Shown here one piece after another: positions 46,899 to 58,169 of a DNA stretch of 64,000 nucleotides. A program made the translations under genes and the position numbers. The number at the start of each line of letters is the position of its first letter. Within the stretch, counting starts at the first letter, position 1. The DNA comes from Undaria pinnatifida (lineage: Eukaryota > Sar > Phaeophyceae > Laminariales > Alariaceae). The stretch is taken from the NCBI GenBank assembly GCA_012845835.1, contig JABAKD010000001.1, positions 7,490,476 through 7,554,475 of the forward strand, in the 5' to 3' direction. Under the pieces are notes generated by a model. It ran no database searches and was not told the origin of the DNA. It was given only the letters and a program-made list of their open reading frames with translations.

Positions 46899-47328
46899 GG
46901 GCCCTCAGAACTGAGATTTTTGGTTGATCATACGCGATTTACTCGGCGGGACGACCGAAAACACCTATAGACTCTCCAACATCCATCACGTAGTTTTCCG
47001 AGGGCTTTCTCTGGAGCAGTTTTCCGTTTCTCCAGAGTCTCGTTTTGACTTTTGGCGCAACAAATCCGTTTTGCAGAAATATACAACGTTGCTCAAAACT
47101 GGGGCCAAATATATTGGATTTTTGCGAGGATATTTGGCTAAAATCATGAGGTCGTCAGAACTGGCAAATTGGACGAACAGACAAACTACGAGTCTGGAGA
47201 AACAGATAAGTTCGTCAGAAAGCTCTCGGAAAACCACGGGGAGCATTTTGAAGAGTCTATAGGTGTTTCTTGTCTTCCCGCCGATGACATCGCGTATGAT
47301 CAGCCAAAACTCTGAGTTCTAAGGGCCC
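46899..47328. mobile_element. Inverted-repeat element between two facing B modules
   Basis: 430 bp with terminal inverted repeats of about 75 bp: GGGCCCTCAGAACTGAGATT at the left, and GGGCCCTTAGAACTCAGAGT as the complement of the right end, extending through TGATCATACGCGAT and ACACCTATAGACTCT. A 112-codon plus frame (46,924-47,262) has no domain. A clear target duplication is not seen; AT-rich flanks TATTT and AAATA are complementary. Confidence 0.75.
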
Positions 47329-48711
47329 AAAAATACGTACATATAAAATCATTCTTTGGTTTCAGGGATTTTGTAATAAACGATTTCTTTTTTGTCTCAG
47401 CCTAAGTATGCGATTTGCGGAACTGGAATTCCCGGTCGAATAGCCTCATTTGAGCGCCGCCTTCGAGGGGCGGCTTCAACGCCCCTCGCCCTGCCGTGTC
47501 TGTTCCGCACATTGACGTGAAAGCGGACGGATGCCGAGCGAAACAAGCGAGAAGTTGCAAAAATACCGCACATGTCGAGGAGAAATATCGGACATTTTTG
47601 TTGTATCTTCATGTCTGCAGCGCCTGGATGATTTACAAAATTGGCCTAATTTCTGAACGGTACTTAGTAGTGGCATACTCTCGAGCGTTAGTTTCTTTGC
47701 TGTTCTTTTCTACTAGTTCGTTTAGTTTCTTGCTTGGCCTTTCTTTATTGTTTTTGTTTCTGCTCGTTTTTTTTGCCAGTTATTTCTTGACCTTTCATCT
47801 GCTTCCTGCAAGTTTGTTTTTCTGCAAACACGATTTTGAACTTTTTCGCGATTTTTTCTTACTTTTTGTCTAGTAGGTTGAACTTCCTACCATTTGCCGC
47901 TAATTAGCGGCCTGTGCATTAGTTGCGGAACGGTCCAGCTTTAGCTTTTGTTTGATTCCCACCACTTGTTTTGTACTTGACGAAGCTTCATCGGCTGAGA
48001 TCTGGGCTTGGCTAACAAGCTCCACACCGCCCAGCACCCCATCGCAGCGCTATAGCTCTCACAGCAACGAAACGCAGTGCATTGCCCTGCGATGCCCTGC
48101 AGCCCAGCTCAGCAGCGCACCGCACCGCAGCGCTAGCTCAGCAGAGCGGAGCGCTTTGCTTTGCGGTGCTCTGCCGTCACGGTCGTTCGTTTTTCATGAT
48201 ATCTAGAACTCCGCGTACGCTGATAATTAGGTATTTAGCGCATTATTCTATATCGCGATATTTTTGTGTGGGTTCTTTGTGCTGTCTAAAACCGAATACG
48301 GCGTTTTTTCCACACTGGGGTCATCAACGGCCCAAGACTCGGGACGAGATTAAGCAAGGTAATTTGCCCCGTCCCGTCCGAGACCCAGAGCAGCGTAAGG
48401 CACCTGCTGCCAGGGGTGTGAGACGAAGCTTGCACGGCATGGGCTAGAAAACGTTGCCTGCAACAACTGCCCGCGCGGACGGACGCTGAGCGAGACAAGC
48501 CAGAAGTTTTTTTTTACTTGTATTTTGGGCGGTATACGCCTAATATAAGCTATTCTTGGGTCTTGGCATATGTAGAGCTTGAACGAATAAATAAGGAACA
48601 TTTCCAAATGGCATAATTTCAAAATTGGAATCTATTTTTTTCCTGACGTCGCTTTTTTCATGGCGCTTGCCTTATCGTCTATAGCTACTAATACTGCTGC
48701 TGTGTGTCGTT

Positions 48712-48785
48712 GCCTTTCAGCTCAGTGGGTATAATGCTACGTAACCAACGAAGGATGTATCGTGGGTACGATTCTCACCCAGATC
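48712..48785 (+). other. tRNA-like sequence, probable SINE head
   Basis: GCTCAGTGGGTATAATGC (A-box-like) and GTGGGTACGATTCTCACC (B-box-like T-arm) are spaced as in a tRNA. The 5' and 3' acceptor strands do not pair, so this is not a functional tRNA gene. Confidence 0.4.
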
Positions 48786-48789
48786 ATAA

Positions 48790-51700
48790 ACATATATAAA
48801 ATCATTCCCTGAATATAGAGCCATTCCTTGGTGTCATGGACTTTGGTCCGGAGTTTTTTGTCTCGGCCTAAGTATGCGATTCGCGGAACTGGAATTCTCG
48901 GTCGAATATGGCTTGGTTCGAGCGCCGCCTTCGGGGGGTGGCTCCAACGCCCCTCTCCCTGCCGTGTCCGTTCCGCACATCGACGTGAACGCGGACGGGC
49001 GCCGAGCGAGACGAGCGAGTGTCGAGGAGGAATTTTGGAAAAATTGTTGAATCTTAATGGCTGCAACGCCTGAATGATTTACAAAATTGGCATCATTTCC
49101 AAACGGTACGTGATAATGTTTGGAATTTTGCGGTGGCATACTCTCGCGCGTAAGATTCTTTGCTGTACTCTTTTACTAGTTCGTTTGGTTTCTTGCTCGG
49201 CATTTTATTGCTTTTGTTTTTGCTCGTTTCGCCAGCTGGAAATTCAATTTTTTAGTGTGGGTTCACCTAAAACGTGACACAACTTACCGACGATATCCAA
49301 CAACTTCGTGACACAAATTACCGACGGCAAGACGTTTCGTGACAAAATAACTCCCAAATCATGATACTTTCACGTAACAGAATTTCGAGACAAAACGAAG
49401 CAGGTAGAGCCGTCTCTTCGGCCTTGGCCCTGGCTTTAGCACGGCCGCTGACACTCCAGCCAGCCTCTGCTGTAGGCATGAACGAATGCGGTTGATTCGC
49501 AGCGAACTATCCCGCTGTGCTCGCTTCTATGTGGCTATTGTCCATGCCATTTCATGTCACCTCCCTTCTGTTTTGAGCTCGTCGTCGCACGGTTGAGGTA
49601 CAAACCCGTACGTACTCGGTGAGAACAGCAGTATGTACGACGAGCATGAACGCCAATTGACGACATTGGCAAGCACAAAACAGCAGGTGTAGCAGCAGTA
49701 GCCGAAGGGCGAAACGTCTAGCACATAATGCAGCAACTAGTAGCAACCAGAACTACAGCAGATAGCTCAAAGTGCAGTGCTAGTGCCGTTTGTTGGCAAG
49801 TTTAGTCGTACACGCATCACTCTGTCCAATATATATAACAGAATCCCGAGACAAAACGAAGCAGGTAGAGCCGTCTCTTCGGCCTTTGGCCCTGGCTTTA
49901 GCACGGCCGCTGACACTCCAGCCAGCCTCGGCTGTATGTAGGCATTAACGACTTCGCTTCATTCGCAGCGAACTATCCCGCTGTGCTCGCTTCTATGTGG
50001 CCATTGTCCATGCCATTTCATGTCACCTCTCTTCTGTTTTGAGCTCGTCGTCGTACGGTTGAGGTACGAGGAAACCCGCCCGTACTCGGTGAGAACAACA
50101 GCAGTATGTACGACGAGCATGAACGCCAACTGACTACGTTGGCAAACACACAACAGCAGGTGTAGCAGCAGTAGCCGAAGATCGAAACGTCTAGCACATA
50201 ATGCAGCAACAAGTAGCAACCAGAACTACAGCAGATTGCTCAAAGTGCAGTGCGAGTGCCGTTCGTTGGCAAGTTTAGTCGTACACGCATCACTTTCAAG
50301 AGCCAACAAGAGGCAGGGCAGAGGCCCCCAACACAGAGACACGTGACAACCACGGCCAGCTGTCGATCGCGTAATTCGCCGGTAGTCCGTGCTTCGGTGG
50401 GTGTATCGGAAGTCGTTCGTAGTACTACTGCTGTAGACCGTCGAAAGACCACGTGACATTTGACATCCCGTTCTGGTGCCAGCTTCGCCAGTAGACTCCC
50501 CCAAATTTATTTTTCTTTTCTTTTTCTTGGCCCCATGCACCCATTTCCTTCCCTTTCTCTTCTTTGTTCTCTGTTTCTTTTTTCCAATTGACTTGCGTCT
50601 GTTGTGCGTATGCGTAGTGATAGATACTACGTGTGATATATACGTGGTAGTCTTTCTTGGGTGGCAAGCGGTATAGTCGGTTTTCCCAGGCGCGAGTAAT
50701 GAGACGTACTATATGCACCGGTATGGACCTGACACATCGTATACTACTGACTCCCGATCTCACTTTTATATGTTTCTGGTGGAGGCATGAATTGCGCCAG
50801 CTGTGATTTATGCGTGTACCACCTTGGGTTGTTTGTGTTTTTCCCTAGGGTATTCCTCTGCTCCAGAGTGACTGGAACTAGTCCTGTGACCACGGACTGG
50901 ATTGTGCGAGTTAATGTGAGAACAACAACAACTGAAATATTGCCTGTTTCTTGACCTTTCAGCTGCTTCCTGCAAATTTGGTTTTTCTGCCAACACGATT
51001 TTAAACCCTATGCAAAGATCCTGTTTTGTTTTAATCAATTGTCAGCCGGCCGCCTCGGTGGTCTAGTGGTTTTACCCTCGAATACGTCCAACGTTTGGTT
51101 GTCCTTGAGTTCGACACCCACCACGATGAAATTTGACTTTATTTGCAAAAATGCAATCAAAAAAAGAGATCAACTGCTGACAGCGCCTGCTAAGTACAAT
51201 TCGACGCGAGTCGAGGAAGAAAATGCTGGAATCTCCTCGCGGTAAAAATGAAGGCACGTGCCGAAGTGGGGAGGGAGGAGGAGGGCCCGCTATGTGACCC
51301 CGGATCTGAGTTACTACTGAGAGGGAGCGCGAGATGGTGCGGGGATGATGAATGGGATGAAGAAAAAAAAATGTTGCAAAGAAAGATATATTATTATTTC
51401 TACCAGTAAATAATATGTCAGTCTCTGGGAAATACGCACGGCACTATCAGCAGTCGTCATGGTAGAGACACTCCGGATATTATGTATTGAGGGGACGCGT
51501 CCGATTTCGACAACGTGAAAGCACCCACGAAGCAAAGGTAGCAGACACGCATATCTCGCTTTTTCGAGAAAAAACAGAGAAGAAGCGCTACGCCAACCTC
51601 CCGTACGAGCAAAGCCACCCCCGCACCTATCTTAGACAACGCCGACGCAACGAAAGATCGCCCTCCTCTTCTTCGTTTTTCTCCTCGCCCGCAACCACGC

Positions 51701-52190
51701 AGACCAATCAATGCGACAGCCTTCACGTAACAAACAAAGCAATCTTCTTCCAAAACCTCGCCGGCTGACATGGCCTCATGCCGACGTTTGATTCAAACCC
51801 ACTTTGCATCCTGTCGACTTCGAACCTCCATTGCCACGGGGACAGCAGTGCAGTCTCTTCATTAATGCCAAGGCCTTTTTCGTTTCGCCTAGAGGCGACG
51901 CAGGTTCTCAATAATACTATTTTCGGTATTTTTGTTTGATAAACGCCAACTTTTACTTGACGGCGCATTTAACATAGTGTGTTTCGCCTATCCTTGCCTT
52001 CTTTGTTGTATAATATTGCGTTTTTCTTCTGTCAAATCATTACTTTCATAATCCCATGCTCGTATTGAACTCTTGGCATTACTTTAAAGTTCAATGCATG
52101 CCAAATCGGACAGCTACACCTTAAGTTGTCGAAGTGCTGCCCTGCCCTACCCGAAGCATGGGCGCCGGCGAATGAATGCCGGCGAGTACT
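48790..52190 (-). repeat. Right arm of the inverted-repeat mosaic (B, G, F, E, C reversed)
   Basis: Reversed B 48,790-49,140, G 49,140-49,335, F 49,370-50,290, E 50,290-50,960 and C 51,000-52,190 mirror 42,560-46,735. Module D is missing from this arm (E runs almost directly into C). Matches extend over most of 3.4 kb with many substitutions and small gaps, so the duplication is not very recent. Confidence 0.75.
51045..51371 (+). mobile_element. SINE2 copy in right arm
   Basis: A box TGGTCTAGTGG (51,059-51,069), B box GAGTTCGACACCC (51,107-51,119), A-run tail at 51,363-51,371. It is the mirror of 43,384-43,725. Confidence 0.75.
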
Positions 52191-52829
52191 ACTAACTTCA
52201 AGTACGTCTGGAGAGGGGAAAGCTCCGGAGATTCCTCTTACGAAATCGGTGGGAATTAATTAACGAACTCGCAAACGTATTTGGTTGGTATTTCAGCATA
52301 ACCCACAGAGTTTCTGAGTCACGTTCGGCAGTGAGTCAGTGCTATACATCATGTGTCGTGAGTTCGATTCACACCGTCTTCATATTTGTCTTTTTCGAGC
52401 GTGCGTCCTGACGACACTATGAATGTTTTTTTTGGTACTATAACACATATATTACGTAGTACTACCCACTGAGCTACAGAGTCAACCTCCAGTGAGCGGT
52501 GCTGTAGGATTTCTCGGTCAAGTCATTTTGTTCAAAGGGCGCTGCCCAACGCCTTCCATATCCGCCCCTTTTTTTTATCGTGAACGCGTACTACGTACGG
52601 GAGGAAAGAAACACATCCGAGATTTGCGGGGACGGTTTTTGGATTTTCGATTCCTGGGCAGTTGTTTCTCCGAGAACGGGTCAACGCATGAGTTACTAAT
52701 CGATGACACAGCAGCAATCTAGAGTAGCAGTAGTGTGCGCGAGCAATCGATGGTACAGCAGTGAATAATCTGTAATAGTCGACGATATATACCCGGTACG
52801 CTGTTTTCAAATTCCGAGCTTCAAGAGCA
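52191..52829. other. No gene recognised
   Basis: A B-box-like GTGAGTTCGATTCACACC (about 52,358-52,375) and, on the minus strand, TGTAGCTCAGTGGGTAG (about 52,466-52,482) are tRNA-like scraps. The 147-codon minus frame 52,532-52,975 has no domain. Confidence 0.35.
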
Positions 52830-53770
52830 GCAGTTGTTGTTGTTGTTGTTGTTCTCACATTAACTCGCAGAATCAAGTCTGTGGTCACAGGACAGGCTCC
52901 ATCAGTAAATAATAATGTTGGCTGACACCACAGGCAACACCTCTCTGGGTAACACAGCGTCAACCATCGTAACATCGTACAATTTATGGGGAAATATATT
53001 ATCTATGCAAAGATCCTGTTTCGTTTTTTAATTATTTATTTATTTGTCAGCCGGCCGCCCCGGTGGTCTAGTGGTTCTACCCTCGAATACTGCTCAGGTT
53101 TGTTTGTCCTTGAGTTCGATACCCACCACGATGAGATTTGACTAGATTTTCTCAAAAATAAATGCAAAAAAAAAAAAGGGATCAACCACTGAGAGCGCCG
53201 GTAGCGTGGGTAGGTACAATTCGACGCGAGTCGACGAGGGAAGAAAATGCTGGCTTTCTTCTCGGGATAAAAATGAAGGCACGTGCCGAAGTGCCCGTGG
53301 CCACGCAGACCAATCCACGCAGACCAATAAATGCCACAGCCTTCAGGTAACAAACAAACCTCTCTTCTTCCAAAACGTCGCCGGCTGATATGGCTCCATG
53401 TCGACTTTTGATGCAAACCGACCTTGCATCCTGTCGACTTCGAATCTCCATTGCCACGGGTAAAGCAGTGCAGTCTCTTCATTGATGCCATATTCTCTTT
53501 CGTTTCGCCTGGAGGCGACGCAGGTTGTCAATACTCTTTTCGTTGTTTTTGTTTGATATGTACGCCAACTTTTATTTGACGGCGCATTTTACAACAATGT
53601 GTTTCGTCTATCCTTGCCTTCTTTGTTGTATACGTTCTTCTTCTGTCAAAGAATAACCTTCGTAATCCCATGTTCGTATTAAACTCTTGGCATTGCTTTA
53701 AAGTTCAATGAATGCCAGATCGGACAACTACACCTAAACTTGTCGAAGTGCTACCATGCGGAGCCCTTGC
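52830..53770 (-). repeat. Third copy of the E-end and C module, internally deleted
   Basis: Begins with the (GTT)n-ended E fragment (52,830-52,905). The SINE2 head follows at 53,049 (TGGTCTAGTGG, GAGTTCGATACCC), breaks off near 53,295 and joins directly to the distal C module (53,300-53,760). About 430 bp present at 51,270-51,700 are missing. Confidence 0.7.
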
Positions 53771-53799
53771 AATTTACCATAATATTATAGTTGGTCTCA

Positions 53800-54240
53800 C
53801 CAGTGCACATTAATGCAACCACAAACGTAGCGGAATGCCCAAGTACGACGAACACTTAATGCAGCGCAGAACTAAGATATACCGACTTGAAAAAAATATA
53901 GACAGACGGGAGAAAGATGAAATGGCAACATAAAAGGTAAGAATATGCCAAAAGGAGGTTGCCAGTCACATCGCTGATCGGGCTGTACGAGAAAAAACCG
54001 GAAGGGCGGGGTAGAGGAAGAGATGAAATAACGTGGTCGAGGATTTATGGCAGGGTATAGGGGGAGACCAAGAAGAAGAGGTACCACGACTGCTGCTGCC
54101 TACAAAGAGAAATGCTAAACAGAAAAAAAGGAAAGGCAAGCGCTAAGAAGTAAGGTGAAAGAAGACAAGCACCTACATATTGAAACAGTAGACTATATAT
54201 ATACAGGGGTATGAGGGAAGAAAGTGGCACGAAAAATAAT
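53800..54240 (+). repeat. R3 repeat, third copy
   Basis: Parallels 20,850-21,315 and 23,870-24,300 (GTAGCGGAATGCCCAAGTAC, GGTTGCCAGTCACATCGCTG). Confidence 0.65.
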
Positions 54241-54284
54241 TATCACGGCCCAATGGACTACCTCTAAGTAACCGAAAAGCTCCC

Positions 54285-54690
54285 GACGTAGGGAGGGGGG
54301 GGGGGGGGGGGGGGGGGGGGAATCATGTCGCATAAATGTAGGGGTTTGCTATACGCGAGTGGTAGGTCTAGGCGATATTTCGGGTGGTGGGGAAGGAGGG
54401 GGCGTATGTGGGGGGGGGGGATTCCAGTAGCGGCATGGATGGCTCTAGAAAAAGAATGAGGTGATGACGAGTGCGTGGAAGTGTGTAATGCTCTGGCAGA
54501 GTTCGATGTTACTAACTATTAATATGTGGGTTTTTTTGAGCAAGGGGGAGCGGGGAAGAGGGGGGGGGAGGGCGAGTTCGGGGGGGAAGGTGGGGAGGAA
54601 AGGTTTTCAAAGAGGTTTAGAACACATATATATCCCCGTGTGGCACAACAATAGAGAGGAAGACTCGCATAGTCTACATACATAGTAGGA
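54285..54690 (+). repeat. G-family repeat with a 26-bp poly(G) run
   Basis: G run at 54,295-54,320, then TAGGGGTTTGCTATACGCG, TAGGTCTAGGCGATATTTCG, further G-rich stretches (54,385-54,420; 54,560-54,600) and TTTTCAAAGAGGTTTAGAAC. The same order occurs at 57,300-57,720. It replaces the R3-R4 junction found in the other segmental units. Confidence 0.7.
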
Positions 54691-54717
54691 GAATGTGAAA
54701 TATCTACAAGGAGGAAA

Positions 54718-55505
54718 GGGATGTGTCACTCCTCAACTCGCGCGATTGAAGAGTACCACACAAAGCTTGCAAGTATGAGTTCCGACAAAATTTCACAGCT
54801 GTTGTAGTATAAGTCCATATACTTGTGCCAAGGCGAGCACAAACATGTTTCGTATACCCAATCATTTTTAGAGGACGGACGAGGGGATTACTAAACCCAA
54901 AGCGTAATATCAGGTTATAAATACAAATATATATCAGTTTCCCCATTCGCGCAGAAAATCGCAGACCCCGCTTCTTATTCGCGTGGACCTCTTTAGGAAG
55001 GGCGTGGCTTCTCTCTCCCTTCTTTCTGCGCTCCCCTGGTGTACGCGGTATTGTTGGTACTAAACGAACCACGCCCGCAAGGAGGAAGTGGGCTATACGG
55101 CAGCAGCAGCAGACTATAACAGCAAACCGATCCTGGGATGCATAGTACAGTATCTCACATGGCTACCGATGACCTGGTGTTGGCGTTCAGGGCTCGGTGT
55201 ACTCCAGTTCAGCCGGTCGCCCCGGTGGCGTATCAGGTTATCCTCGAGCCTGGTATAGGTCAGTTTCGTGAGTTCGAGCCCCGCCGAGTGCATACTCGTA
55301 TAAACTCGTTGGGACTTTTTCTTGTGGACAAATTGACTTGCGGAAAGCGCGAGAGCGTGAGTTAGCAACATTCGATGTACAATCGACGAGCAGTGGGAAT
55401 GCTGAACCCTATGCGCGATAAAAATTGAAGGCAAGAACCGGGGAGGAGAAGGGATGACACCTGTGACCACGGCTTGTCCAGAAGCTGGAAAGTGAAAGTG
55501 TGCTG

Positions 55506-55539
<34 letters not shown>

Positions 55540-55945
55540 CAGCGGTCTTCTGTAGTATGCAATTCAAGTGGACAGGGTGGCAAGGCACCAGTATATTAGT
55601 CTTGTTCAGCAGGGCGGTCAGGCACCGGTGGTCTTCTGCGAACAGGTTGGCGCAAGGGAGCCGATTGAGACGGGGGGGGTAAACGCAGCAGTGGAAATGC
55701 AATGGCATGTGCGCTCATCTGTGTGCTGTATGACAACGCACATGCGTATGCATCAGGTGCGTATATAGACTACGTACGCGCGTTCGTATGTGCGTATCAT
55801 ATCATACAGGCTGTCGGAGAGATTACTGGGTGTGTTGGTTGTGTAGAAGCGTGAAAAGGTCAGTCTAAAGTGAAGAACTCAGACAATAGGTGTGTCGGGC
55901 TTCCATGGTTGATCATGGAGAAGAGCAATTGCACGTAAATAAAGC
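54718..55945 (+). repeat. R4 repeat with upstream flank (empty site for copia-2 and MITE-B)
   Basis: 54,718-54,770 corresponds to the two sides of copia-2 joined; about 55,030 corresponds to the MITE-B site without the element. R4 is interrupted by SINE1 at 55,214-55,535. No gene. Confidence 0.7.
55214..55535 (+). mobile_element. SINE1, full length, with target duplication
   Basis: 322 bp with A box TGGCGTATCAGG (55,226-55,237), B box GTTCGAGCC (about 55,272) and a pure A tail of about 30. Flanked by AGTTCAGC on both sides (55,206-55,213 and 55,536-55,543). The paralogous R4 copies at about 22,256 and 32,708 are uninterrupted here. Confidence 0.95.
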
Positions 55946-56019
55946 TGTCAGATTTCCTGAAGGCATAGGCTGCTGTTTGGGAAATATCCAATTGCCGCAT
56001 GCTCCACTTGCCCCCGCTA

Positions 56020-56235
56020 AAAACGGGTGTAATAGTTTCTGCGCACAGACAGGTTGAATAGCATGACCCTGTTCACCCTGGTACAAGCTACACTGTGTTT
56101 CCAAAGGGGGTCGCCGATATGTATCCCTAATGAGGACACACACCCAGTAGTACGCGCGATCGGAGCATCACACACAGCTTGCAAAGATGAGTTTCGACGA
56201 AATCTTTGATCTCGCAGCCGGAGTGTATTTTTTTT
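56020..56235 (+). repeat. P repeat
   Basis: Standard landmarks, TTTCTGCGCACAGACAGG through CTCGCAGCCGGAGTGTATTTT. Confidence 0.65.
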
Positions 56236-56765
56236 GTTTTTTATCAAATATCTGTAGGTACAAGCAATCAATATTGTTTGTTGTCTGGATCTGCTGTCGC
56301 AGAATGATGCAAGGCACAACCTTAATCTAAAATCGTCGAAATTTCGTTCTTCGTTTTGCATGACTTCGGTTGTGTGTCTACTGCATACTACATACAGCGA
56401 TATATATATAGGAGTTCATTCGTTAGATTTCGTACTATCATCCTGTTAATCTCGGGTTACTAGCACTTTTTTTCTCTCCGGATCTGTTTGTATAGTCTAG
56501 ACTATTATTGTCGATAGTTTTCCTTTTTTCAGATTGTATCGGATGAAAGGGTGGAACCACCTCCACGGAGGTGCTTCCACCCCGTCGGCGAAAACAGCCA
56601 CAGAGTAGCCGTGTGATTATGCTGGTGTATCACCTACTACTACTACTACTACTCTCAGGGTTATTTATTCCGGCGGTGTGGTCAAAAACTATCTACCTCT
56701 GCATCCTTGTTCTTCTGATCAACGCTCTTTTTCTGGATTACGCGCATGATGTATCATTCTATTAA
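56236..56765. other. No gene recognised
   Basis: A hairpin GGGTGGAACCACCTCCACGGAGGTGCTTCCACCC (56,549-56,582, near perfect) stands out. A 64-codon frame (56,571-56,765) encodes a hydrophobic leucine-rich segment, and a CTA microsatellite occurs at 56,633-56,652. No domain. Confidence 0.4.
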
Positions 56766-57140
56766 TAAAAATACACTCCAGCTAGCTGCGAGATCGAATA
56801 TTTTGTCGAAATTCATCTTTCTTTGCACAAGCTGTGTGTGATACTCCGATCGCGCGTATTACGGGTTGTTTGTCCTCATTATGATATGATATATTATAAA
56901 AAAAAAATACACTCCAGCTGTGAGATCGAATCTTTTGTCGAAACTCATCTTTGCAAGCTGTGTGTGATACTCCGATCGCGCGTATTACGGGTTGAGTGTC
57001 GTCATTAAGGATATAGGTCGGCGACTTCCCTTGCAACTACAGTGTAGCTATCAGGGTCAACAGGGTGATGTCAGGCAGTCTGTGCGCGGAACCTATAAAA
57101 CCCGTTTCTGAGGGGGACAAAATCTGACAGCTGTGGAAGG
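56766..57140 (-). repeat. P repeat with its 3' end duplicated
   Basis: Minus-strand P copy, full length (56,910-57,140), followed by a second copy of its last 125 bp or so (56,766-56,895), both ending in CAGCTGGAGTGTATTTT. This is the best full-length minus copy, with CCTTCCACAGCTGTCAGATT at its outer end. Confidence 0.75.
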
Positions 57141-57179
57141 AAATGCATCAGTTTATCAAGTGAATGCTGTAAGTCGAAT

Positions 57180-57720
57180 ATCCGGTGAGGGGAGGGCGGA
57201 GTTTTCAAAGACGTGGGGTCCTGATTTTGATCAACAGGGGGGCGGTAGGGGGGGGGGGGGGGGGTGGGGGACGGGTGGGGCAGGTCAATTTGTGCGCGGA
57301 ATCTATAAATACTTTTTGTGGGGGAGGGGGGGGGGATGTGGCGGGGGGGACCGGGGGCGGGGGGGGAGGGCTTTAGGTCGCATAGATGTAGGGGTTTGCT
57401 ATACGCGTGTTGTTAGGTCTAGGCGATGGTGCGGGTGGTGGGGAAGGGGGGGGCGTTCGGGGCGGGGGTGGGTGGGAATTGCAGCAGCGGCATGGACGGC
57501 TCTGAAACGATAACGAGGCGATATCCAGGGCGTGGAAGTGTTCACCACTCGGGCGGATTTCGATAGGTGGCGGGGCGTTCAAGCAAGAGAAGGCGAGGAA
57601 AAAATAACTAAATAAATAAATAAATAAAAAGGAAGGGGAGGGGGGGGGGGGGGAGAAGGGGTTTTCAAGGGGTTTTAGGTCACATATATTATTGAAATCA
57701 CGGATTTGGTCGACACTGAT
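57180..57720 (+). repeat. G-family repeat with several G-runs
   Basis: Runs of 10-16 G at about 57,248-57,264, 57,320-57,335 and 57,638-57,653, plus TAGGGGTTTGCTATACGCG and TAGGTCTAGGCGATGG. The 126-codon Gly-rich frame 57,133-57,513 is a by-product. An AAAT microsatellite is at 57,606-57,629. Confidence 0.7.
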
Positions 57721-57781
57721 TTTCGCAACATTGTGTGTAATCCTCCGATCGCGCAAATTAATCATTAATGTAGGGGCTTGC

Positions 57782-58169
57782 TGTTATAGAGTGTCAGTAT
57801 AGCTGGCAATAGATTCGGTAGGATAGTCGCATCCTTGCGCTCAGTGGCCGCGCCCTTCGTGTTTTCGTAGGCCGATTGCTATTGGTATACTGTAGGTACA
57901 TACCCTTTCTCGAGCTCTCACGGTTGTGAGCTCCATCATAGGGTTGTATATCTTGCAATGAGGCGTTTAAGCCTCATTATTACGAGGTGTGGGGGAATCT
58001 ATAGCCTCACTTCGTTTGTTTCGAATAGCCGCATCTTCGATCCCCTTTCCAATTCTGGATGTTTTGTTGACATCCTTTGAGTGGCAGGTGATCTGCATCT
58101 GCGACTATTTAGGGTAGGCTAATGTTATAGAGTGTCAGTAAAGCTGGCAACAGATTCGGTAGGATAGTC
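57782..58169 (+). repeat. Pair of 47-bp direct repeats
   Basis: TGTTATAGAGTGTCAGTA and the next 29 bases are nearly identical at 57,782-57,828 and 58,123-58,169 (two differences by eye). TGTTA is a common LTR start, but no matching ends or coding region were found. Confidence 0.6.

Larger units (their letters stand above)
41820..48495 (+). repeat. Left part of a 10-kb inverted-repeat mosaic (modules A-G, then inner inverted copies)
   Basis: Modules in order on the plus strand: A 41,830-42,010; B 42,198-42,545; C 42,560-43,725 (containing SINE2); D 43,795-44,235; E 44,240-44,950; F 45,040-46,190; G 46,195-46,330; B again 46,380-46,735; a small inverted-repeat element 46,899-47,328; then reversed B 47,340-47,690, reversed G end 47,690-47,770, reversed D 47,815-48,245 and reversed A 48,340-48,490. 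No module carries a convincing gene; frames such as 42,193-42,612 or 44,203-44,973 are not conserved across copies. Confidence 0.75.

Noticed and set aside
48712-48785. Functional tRNA gene
   Set aside because: A- and B-box-like sequences are present but the acceptor strands do not pair and the anticodon arm is not convincing.
57133-57513. 126-codon glycine-rich ORF
   Set aside because: Produced by G-runs in the G-family repeat.
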